Source: Achromobacter kerstersii (GTDB lineage Bacteria; Pseudomonadota; Gammaproteobacteria; Burkholderiales; Burkholderiaceae_B). From it: DNA of 64,000 nt. Below are positions 57,912-64,000 of the stretch, piece by piece (within the stretch, counting starts at the first letter, position 1; each line of letters begins with the position of its first letter). Under the pieces are notes generated by a model. The model saw only the letters and a list, made by a program, of their open reading frames with translations. It ran no database searches and had not been told where the DNA came from. Where the stretch lies: NCBI RefSeq assembly GCF_902859595.1, contig NZ_CADIJQ010000003.1, positions 124,001-188,000 on the forward strand, in the 5' to 3' direction. Made by a program: the position numbers and the translations under genes.

Positions 57912-58976
57912 TCAGGCGCCGGCGTGGCCCATGCCTTGCAGAAACGCGTCCAGCGCGGGGCCGATCGCCTGCACCATGTATCCGCCTTCCTGCACGACAA
58001 CCGTGGGCAGGCGCAGGCTGGCGACACGGGCGCCGATGTCACGATAGGCGTCGATGTCCAGCTTCAGGACGCTGATGGGGTCGTCTTTGTAGGTGTCAAA
58101 GCCTAAGGCCAATACCAGCGCTTCGGGGGCGTAGCCCGTCAATGCAGTCAATGCCGTGTCCAACGCAGCCAGGAAGGGATCGTTGCCCGAGCCGTGCGCA
58201 AGCGGCAGGTTCAGGTTGTAGCCTTCGCCCGCGCCATAGCCGCGTTCTTCCGCATAGCCCGTGTAGAACGGGTAGTAGGCGCTGGGGTCGGCATGCAGCG
58301 ACACGGTCATCACATCGGCGCGCTGGTAGAAGATGTTCTGCGTGCCGTCGCCGTGATGCGCGTCCACGTCCAGCACCGCCACTTTGGACCACGTTTGCAG
58401 CAAACGGCTTGCCGCCGCGGCGCTGCTGTTCAGGTAGCAGAAGCCGCCCGCGCGGTCACGATGGGCATGGTGGCCTGATGGCCGGCACAGCGCATAGGCC
58501 ATGCCGTGCGTGCTGGCGACGTGATCGGCGGCCGCTACCGCGCTGTGGGTGGAGCGCAGCGCCGACCGCCATGTCTGCGGGCCGATCGGGCAGGACAGGT
58601 CGCTTAAGTAGTAGCCCGTTTGGGCCACGATGGACGGCGACGGACAAGGGCCGCGGCCGGCTTGTTCGACGCGGCCGTTGTAGTAGGGCGACAGGTTGGG
58701 CAGGACCTCGGGGCCGGGGTCCACCCCGGGCGCCTTCAGCGACTGCCAACGTGAATACGCCGTTTCCAGGTAGTTCAGGTAATCGGCACTGTGGATGCTA
58801 TCCAAAGGCTTGCGGCCGTAGTCCGAGGGCGCTTCAACCTTGATGCCCCGCGACGCCAGCGCGCCTTGCAGGCTTTCCGCGCGGGACGGCAAATCGGTGG
58901 GGGCGCTGAGCCGGCCCAGCCGCATGAATTGCTGCGGAGTGTGCAGCAACTGTTCTTCCGAGAAAAACGCCTTCAT
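57912..58976 (-). CDS. Histone-deacetylase-family amidohydrolase (acetylpolyamine type)
   Basis: 354 aa from ATG at 58976 (MKAFFSEEQLLHTP). Class II HDAC fold: the active-site pair in RPSGHHAHRDRAGGFCYLN, the zinc site DVDAHHGDGTQ, a third ligand in GFDTYKDDP, and EGGY near the end. Length and the KAFFSEEQLLHTP start fit the bacterial acetylpolyamine amidohydrolases, which release acetate from acetylated putrescine, cadaverine or spermidine. It lies in an operon with a dipeptide/polyamine-type ABC importer and a cupin. Other acetamide substrates are possible. Confidence 0.88.
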   Translation of the reverse strand: MKAFFSEEQLLHTPQQFMRLGRLSAPTDLPSRAESLQGALASRGIKVEAPSDYGRKPLDSIHSADYLNYLETAYSRWQSLKAPGVDPGPEVLPNLSPYYNGRVEQAGRGPCPSPSIVAQTGYYLSDLSCPIGPQTWRSALRSTHSAVAAADHVASTHGMAYALCRPSGHHAHRDRAGGFCYLNSSAAAASRLLQTWSKVAVLDVDAHHGDGTQNIFYQRADVMTVSLHADPSAYYPFYTGYAEERGYGAGEGYNLNLPLAHGSGNDPFLAALDTALTALTGYAPEALVLALGFDTYKDDPISVLKLDIDAYRDIGARVASLRLPTVVVQEGGYMVQAIGPALDAFLQGMGHAGA

Positions 58977-58995
58977 GATGGTCCTCGCTGACGCG

Positions 58996-59286
58996 TCAAG
59001 CCTGCTTGAGTTCGATCTCGACGAAAACGAATTCGGTATCGCTGGGATTGATGACGTTGTGTTCCACGCCAACCGGTCGATAGTAGGCGATGCCGGTCGT
59101 CAGCTGGCTGGTGATCTGGCCATCGGGCGTGTCAAGCAGCAAGGGGCCGGTCGTTTGCGGCACCACCACATAGTTCATGCCATGGCGGTGCCAGCCGGTT
59201 TCGCCGCCGGGCGGAAAGCGCCACTCGGTGACGGTGACCATGTCGTTGTCGATCTGCACGGTAGGCACGGCGGCGGGGCGTTGCAC
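58996..59286 (-). CDS. Small cupin protein
   Basis: 96 aa from GTG at 59286, preferred because AGGAG lies eight bases before it; ATG at 59310 is the alternative. One cupin barrel: GGETGWHRHGMNYVVVP carries the metal-binding His pair and Glu-like position, and GVEHNVINPSDTEFVFVEIEL the second motif. Function not predictable; it sits between the ABC ATPase and the deacetylase genes with short gaps and is probably metabolic or a sensor. Confidence 0.8.
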   Translation of the reverse strand: MQRPAAVPTVQIDNDMVTVTEWRFPPGGETGWHRHGMNYVVVPQTTGPLLLDTPDGQITSQLTTGIAYYRPVGVEHNVINPSDTEFVFVEIELKQA

Positions 59287-59325
59287 GGGGGAATCTCCTG
59301 GTGGGGTCATGGGCAGGTATCGGAA

Positions 59326-60957
59326 TCAGGCCATTGTCGCCTGGGTCGGGTCCCAGTGCTGGCCGGGCACGGCGGCAATCAGTTGCCGCGTGTACGCGTG
59401 TTGCGGGTTATCGAAAATCTGGGCGGGCGAGCCGTACTCAACCACTTTGCCCCGGTGCATCACCAGCACGGAATTGCAGATCTGTGCGGCCACGCGCAGG
59501 TCGTGGGTGATGAACACCAGCGCAATCTTCAGGCGCTGTTGCAGGTCGTGCAGCAGTTGCAGCACCTGCGCCTGCACGGACACATCCAGCGCCGATACCG
59601 ATTCATCGGCCACCAGCACTTTGGGTTCCAGCGCCAGCGCCCGCGCGATGCCGATGCGTTGGCGTTGCCCGCCCGAGAACTGGTTGGGGTAGCGGTCGAA
59701 GGCGGACGGGTCCAGCCCTACCAATTGCAGCAGCTCGCGCACCCGGGCTTCGGCCTGCGCGCGCGGCACGCCATTGGCGACCGGGCCGTCGCTGATGATG
59801 CGGCCCACGGTGTGGCGCGGGTTCAGCGATGCAAAGGGGTCTTGGAAGATCATCTGGATGTCGTGGCGCATCGGTCGAAAGCGCGACTCCGGCAGCGTAG
59901 CGATGTCCTGGCCATTGAAAATCAGCTGGCCGCCATTGATGCCCACCAGCTTCAGCAGGCACTTGCCGATGGTGGATTTGCCTGAGCCGGATTCGCCCAC
60001 GATACCCAAGGTCTCGCCGCGGCGCACCGCGAAGCTCACGCCATCCACGGCATGCACTTCGCGCTTGCCGCCCAGCCAGCCGTGGCCGATGACGTAGGTT
60101 TTTTTCAGGTCTTTCACTTCCAGCACGGGCGCGTCGTTCTCGGTTGCCACGCGTTCTTCGCCACGGCGATGCGGCACGGCGGCAATCAAACGCTGCGTGT
60201 AAGGATGGCGCGGGCGGTTGAGCACATCATCGGCCAGGCCTTGCTCGACCAGCACGCCTTTTTCCATGACGGCGACGCGGTGCGCAATTTCGGCCACCAC
60301 GCCGAAGTCATGCGTGACGAACATCACGCCCATGCCTTTTTCTTTCTGGATGCGAGCGATCAGCGCCAGGATCTGCGCCTGCGTTGTGACGTCCAACGCG
60401 GTGGTGGGTTCGTCGGCGATCAGCAGCGCCGGTTCCAGCACTAGCGCCATTGCGATCATCACGCGTTGGCGCTGCCCGCCCGATAGCCGGAACGGATACA
60501 CGTGATAAAGCGTGGCCGGGTCGGGCAGCCCAACAAACGCCAGCAGCTCCAGCGTGCGCTTCATGCGCTCGGCGCCCGGGTAGGCGTTGTGCACGCGCAT
60601 GACTTCGCTGATCTGTTCACCCACGGTCATCAGCGGGTTCAGCGCTGACAGGGGTTCCTGGAAAATCATCGCCATGTCTTTGCCGCGCATGGCTTGCAAG
60701 GTGGCTTCGTCTTGTTGCAGCAGGTCTTGGCCGCGGAACAGGATGCGGCCTTGTTGCGGCGTCAGGTAATCGGGCAAAAGGCCCATGATGGCGTTGGCGC
60801 TCATCGATTTTCCCGACCCGGACTCCCCCACGATGCACAGGATTTCACCCGCGTGGATGTCGTAGGAAACATCCTGCACGGCAAAGGGGCGGTCGCCGCC
60901 GCGAGGCAGCGCAATGCTCAGATTCTGGATGGACAACAGAGGCGTGGCTTCGGTCAT
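59326..60957 (-). CDS. Dipeptide/oligopeptide-type ABC importer, fused double ATPase
   Basis: 543 aa with two nucleotide-binding domains in tandem, a DppD-DppF fusion of the GsiA/YejF type. First half: [34 protein letters not shown]. Second half: [34 protein letters not shown]. Each half ends with the oligopeptide-type C-terminal stretch ([12 protein letters not shown] and [12 protein letters not shown]). It begins 9 bp after the dppC-like stop and powers uptake by the permeases upstream. Confidence 0.95.
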   Translation of the reverse strand: MTEATPLLSIQNLSIALPRGGDRPFAVQDVSYDIHAGEILCIVGESGSGKSMSANAIMGLLPDYLTPQQGRILFRGQDLLQQDEATLQAMRGKDMAMIFQEPLSALNPLMTVGEQISEVMRVHNAYPGAERMKRTLELLAFVGLPDPATLYHVYPFRLSGGQRQRVMIAMALVLEPALLIADEPTTALDVTTQAQILALIARIQKEKGMGVMFVTHDFGVVAEIAHRVAVMEKGVLVEQGLADDVLNRPRHPYTQRLIAAVPHRRGEERVATENDAPVLEVKDLKKTYVIGHGWLGGKREVHAVDGVSFAVRRGETLGIVGESGSGKSTIGKCLLKLVGINGGQLIFNGQDIATLPESRFRPMRHDIQMIFQDPFASLNPRHTVGRIISDGPVANGVPRAQAEARVRELLQLVGLDPSAFDRYPNQFSGGQRQRIGIARALALEPKVLVADESVSALDVSVQAQVLQLLHDLQQRLKIALVFITHDLRVAAQICNSVLVMHRGKVVEYGSPAQIFDNPQHAYTRQLIAAVPGQHWDPTQATMA

Positions 60958-60966
60958 GTCGGCCTC

Positions 60967-61806
60967 CTATTCGCCGCGCTTGCGCAGTTGCGGGTTCAGG
61001 GCGTCGTTCAGCCCTTCGCCGATCAGGTTGATGGCCAGCACGGTCAGCAAGATGGCCACCCCGGGCCACACGCTCATCCACCAGGCTTCGCGGATCATCG
61101 TGCGCGCGGCGCCAATCATGAAGCCCCAGCTCATCAGGTTGCGGTCGCCCAGGCCCAGAAAGGACAGGGACGATTCCGTCAGGATGGCGGTGGCCACCAT
61201 GAAGGACGCCGACACGATGATGGGCGACATGGCGTTGGGCAGGATCTGCGTGCTGACGATGCGCGCGGGCGTCTGGCCGATGACGATGGCCGCCTGCACG
61301 AACTCACGCTGTTTGAGCGTCATGAACTCGGATCGCACCAGCCGCGCGGCCGGCGGCCACGACACGATGGCGATTGCGCCCATGATCGAATACACGGATG
61401 GGCTAAGAATGGCCACCAGCACCACCGCCATGGCCAGTTGTGGAATGGTCTGGAAGAACTCGGTGAAGCGCATCAGCGCGTCGTCCACACGGCCGCCGCA
61501 GTAGCCGGCCACGGCCCCCACCAGAATGCCGAACAGCAGCGCCACCGCGGTCGACAACAGGCCCACCATCAGCGACACCCGCGCGCCCCAGACGAGGCCT
61601 GCCGTGATGTCGCGGCCCAGCATGTCGGTGCCGAACGGGTAGTCGGCGTTGGTGAAGGGCGGAATCAGCGGGTCGGCCACCATCATCCAGGGGGATTCCT
61701 GGTACAGCAGTGGGGCGGCCAGCGCCACGACAACCACGATCAGCATGATGGCAAGTCCCGCCACCGCGCCGTAGTTGCGCATATAACGTTGGGCAAAGGC
61801 TTTCAT
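60967..61806 (-). CDS. ABC importer permease, DppC-like
   Basis: 279 aa with six membrane segments. N-terminal OppC-type stretch and the permease EAA loop region (AAIVIGQTPARIVSTQILPNA) are visible. The first two codons overlap the upstream dppB-like stop by four bases (ATGA). Forms the heterodimeric channel with the DppB-like subunit. Confidence 0.94.
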   Translation of the reverse strand: MKAFAQRYMRNYGAVAGLAIMLIVVVVALAAPLLYQESPWMMVADPLIPPFTNADYPFGTDMLGRDITAGLVWGARVSLMVGLLSTAVALLFGILVGAVAGYCGGRVDDALMRFTEFFQTIPQLAMAVVLVAILSPSVYSIMGAIAIVSWPPAARLVRSEFMTLKQREFVQAAIVIGQTPARIVSTQILPNAMSPIIVSASFMVATAILTESSLSFLGLGDRNLMSWGFMIGAARTMIREAWWMSVWPGVAILLTVLAINLIGEGLNDALNPQLRKRGE

Positions 61807-62810
61807 GCGGCGGCTCCTTGCTGCGCCCCGGCGCCGATGCGGGGGTCGATCAGGCGGTACATCACATCGGTCAGCAGGTTGAAAATCACGACCATGATTG
61901 AGGTGACCAGGAAGATGCCCAGCAGCAATTGGTAATCACGTTGCAGCAGGGCGTCGAACATCAGGCGGCCGATGCCGGGCCACGCGAACACGGTTTCGGT
62001 CAGCACCGCGCCACCGGCCATCTGGCCCAGCTGGATGCCGGCAAAGGTGATGACGGGCAGCAGTGCGTTGCGCAAGACGTGCGCGCGGATCACGCGGCTG
62101 GGGCTCACGCCCTTGGCGCGCGCCGTTTTCACGAAGTCCATGCCAATCACTTCCAGCATCGACGCGCGGGTCAGCCGCACATACACGGCCATGAAGAAGC
62201 AGCCGAGCGTGACGGTGGGCAGGATCAGATGCTGCGCGATGTCTCCAGCGCGGGCCCAGCCGGTAAGCCCCGAGCCCACGGTTTCCATGCCAAAGGCGGG
62301 CAGCCAGCCCAGCACTACGGAAAACAGCAGGATGCCCATCAAAGACAGCCAGAACAGCGGGGTGGCGTACAGCAGCAGCGCGCCCGTCATGACCGAGCTG
62401 TCGATCCAGCGGCGCTTGTTGCGGTAGCGGGCCTTGGCGGCCACCACCCCCAGGAAAACGCCCAGCACGATGGAAAACACAAACGCGCAGGACATCAGCA
62501 GAAAGGTCGCGGGCAGGCGCTCGACGATCAGGTCCAGCACCGGCACGTGGTTGCGATAGGAAAAGCCCAGGTCCAGTTGGACCACGCCCTTCAGGTACAG
62601 CATCAGCTGCGTCAGGATCGGCTTGTCCAGGCCGAAGGCCACGCGCAACTGGTCGACATAGGCGGCGTCGCCCGCGCCGGCCTGGCCCGCCAGTACGGCG
62701 GCCGGGTCGCCTGGCGCCAGGCGGATCAGGAAGAAATTGATGATCACCACACCCAGCACCACCACCAGGGCTTTGCCGATGCGGGATAAAAGAAAAGACA
62801 GGAATTTCAT
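61803..62810 (-). CDS. ABC importer permease, DppB-like
   Basis: 335 aa from ATG at 62810 with AGAGGA just upstream; a longer in-frame start is out of place. KFLSFLLSRIGKALVVVLGV is the usual DppB entry, with the IRLAPGDPAAVLAG loop and the EAA-like segment ARAKGVSPSRVIRAHVLRNA. Six membrane segments. Follows the binding-protein gene after 86 bp. Confidence 0.94.
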   Translation of the reverse strand: MKFLSFLLSRIGKALVVVLGVVIINFFLIRLAPGDPAAVLAGQAGAGDAAYVDQLRVAFGLDKPILTQLMLYLKGVVQLDLGFSYRNHVPVLDLIVERLPATFLLMSCAFVFSIVLGVFLGVVAAKARYRNKRRWIDSSVMTGALLLYATPLFWLSLMGILLFSVVLGWLPAFGMETVGSGLTGWARAGDIAQHLILPTVTLGCFFMAVYVRLTRASMLEVIGMDFVKTARAKGVSPSRVIRAHVLRNALLPVITFAGIQLGQMAGGAVLTETVFAWPGIGRLMFDALLQRDYQLLLGIFLVTSIMVVIFNLLTDVMYRLIDPRIGAGAQQGAAA

Positions 62811-62896
62811 GCGGGGTCCTCTCTGGTCCGCCGCCGTGGAACGCTCCACGGCGGCGTCTTGCTGCACTTGGCTTGCTGCGTATTACCTGGCTGCGC

Positions 62897-64000
62897 TTAC
62901 TTCTCGATGTAGACGTCGTCGAACGATTCGTTCAGGCCGATGGCCGTCTTGACCAGGTTCTTGACGTTGGCGCGATACAGCGTGGGGAACTCCATGTCCA
63001 CCAGGAAGCCGTTGGCCACGTCATTGACCAGCGTCGTTTGCAGCTGCGTATAGAGCGCCTGGCGCTTGGCCGGGTCCACTTCCGAGGCGGCGGCTTCCCA
63101 CTGCTTGTCGGTCTCGGGGTTGCTGTAGCCCTGCACGTTGGCAAACGGCGAACCCTTGACGATGTTCGACGAGATATACAGGCGCTGCACGCCCAGCGCG
63201 GGGTCGCCGTACTGGTAGGTGAACGTCGTCGTTACGTCGAAGTCCCAGTTGCCCGTGCGGCTGGCCCAGCCGCCCGCGTCGGTGGATTCCAGGTTGACCT
63301 TGAAGCCCAGTTGCTCCAGCGCCTGCTTGGTGTATTCGCCCAGGCGGTCCCACGTGGAGCCGTAGGGGAAGCTCAGTTGGCGGATCGTGTAGTCCTCAGG
63401 CTTGATGCCCGATTCCTTGATCAGCGCGCGCGCCTTCTTCATGTCGAACGGCATGGCCGGCATGTTCTTGTCGTAGAACATCTCGGTCGTCACGAAGGGG
63501 CTGGTCGACACCTTGCCCAGGCCAAAGAAAATATTGTTGACCACCATATTGCGGTTCATCGCCGCCATGATCGCCTGACGCACCTTGACGTTGTCGAACG
63601 GCGGCTTGCGCATATTGAAGATCAGGTACGCCTGCGGCGAGAACATTTCCCAGCCGGCCGTGGTGTATTCCACCTTGGGCAGGGCGCGCAGGCGCTTGAT
63701 ATCGACGTTGTCGACGTCACCACCGCGCAGCACGTCCACGCTGCCGCGTTCAAACGCCACCGCGCGCGAGGCCGCATCAGGGATCACGTTGAACACCAGC
63801 TCATCCAGGTACGGCATGCCCGGCTTCCAGTATTCGGGGTTGCGTGTCAGCTTGATGTATTCGCCGCGCTTCCATTCCTTGAACATGAAGGGGCCGGTGC
63901 CAACGGGCTTCTGGTTGGCCGGATTGGTCATGTAGTCGGTGCCGGCATAGAGGTGCTTGGGCATCATCGGCGCAAAGCCCGGTTCGAACATCAGCATGAA
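62897..64000 (-). CDS. ABC importer substrate-binding protein (SBP_bac_5), 3' part
   Basis: C-terminal ~366 residues of a dipeptide/nickel/polyamine-type binding protein; the frame is open to the right edge and the start lies outside the window. PVGTGPFMFKEWKRGEYI is the family signature, followed by NMRKPPFDNVKVRQAIMAAM. It should deliver ligand to the DppBC-like channel. Because the same operon encodes a deacetylase, an acetylated amine or a peptide are both reasonable ligands. Confidence 0.93.
   Translation of the reverse strand, partial: FMLMFEPGFAPMMPKHLYAGTDYMTNPANQKPVGTGPFMFKEWKRGEYIKLTRNPEYWKPGMPYLDELVFNVIPDAASRAVAFERGSVDVLRGGDVDNVDIKRLRALPKVEYTTAGWEMFSPQAYLIFNMRKPPFDNVKVRQAIMAAMNRNMVVNNIFFGLGKVSTSPFVTTEMFYDKNMPAMPFDMKKARALIKESGIKPEDYTIRQLSFPYGSTWDRLGEYTKQALEQLGFKVNLESTDAGGWASRTGNWDFDVTTTFTYQYGDPALGVQRLYISSNIVKGSPFANVQGYSNPETDKQWEAAASEVDPAKRQALYTQLQTTLVNDVANGFLVDMEFPTLYRANVKNLVKTAIGLNESFDDVYIEK

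Overview
The window is high-GC, densely coded chromosomal DNA from a betaproteobacterium. Gene order leuC-leuD-leuB-asd-fimV-truA-trpF, tripartite TRAP transporters, and a Lap/BrtA-type giant adhesin locus all point to Burkholderiales, most likely Alcaligenaceae (Achromobacter/Bordetella relatives). That assignment is inferred from gene content and order, not from a database comparison.

Region 1 (1-36000) is dominated by a c-di-GMP-controlled, type I-secreted adhesin system. On the minus strand, in transcription order, lie a TolC-like outer-membrane protein (lapE), a 70-aa unknown ORF, an ABC exporter (lapB), a membrane-fusion protein (lapC), a LuxR-type regulator, a 5796-aa repeat adhesin (lapA/brtA-like), the periplasmic protease lapG and the c-di-GMP receptor lapD. 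Next to it are a second LapD-like receptor translationally coupled to a histidine kinase, an OmpR-type response regulator, and a GGDEF-EAL protein with an intact EAL site. aroC and an M48 lipoprotein protease sit between the two halves. By analogy with the Pseudomonas LapADG and Bordetella BrtA systems, c-di-GMP-bound LapD sequesters LapG and keeps the adhesin anchored. When c-di-GMP falls, LapG cuts the N-terminal retention module and the adhesin is released. The EAL protein and the two-component pair are plausible inputs.

Region 2 (36000-45750) is core metabolism: leucine biosynthesis (leuCDB, with a good promoter and an imperfect direct repeat), asd, a FimV-like LysM protein carrying a 72-triplet collagen-like Gly-X-Y block, truA, an orphan Tat-type TRAP binding protein and trpF.

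Region 3 (45750-50000) has tRNA-Val(GAC) with a near-consensus promoter, then a cluster of small hypothetical membrane or proline-rich proteins, a six-unit 14-bp tandem DNA repeat, a lipoprotein with TPR-like repeats and a YbaN-family protein.

Region 4 (50000-64000) is catabolic and transport. It holds an esterase, a LacI-regulated TRAP transporter plus IlvD/Edd sugar-acid dehydratase operon with a perfect 18-bp operator, and a dipeptide/polyamine-type ABC operon that also encodes a cupin, an acetylpolyamine-amidohydrolase-like deacetylase and an EamA exporter. The ABC operon's binding protein runs off the right end, and SelO runs off the left end.
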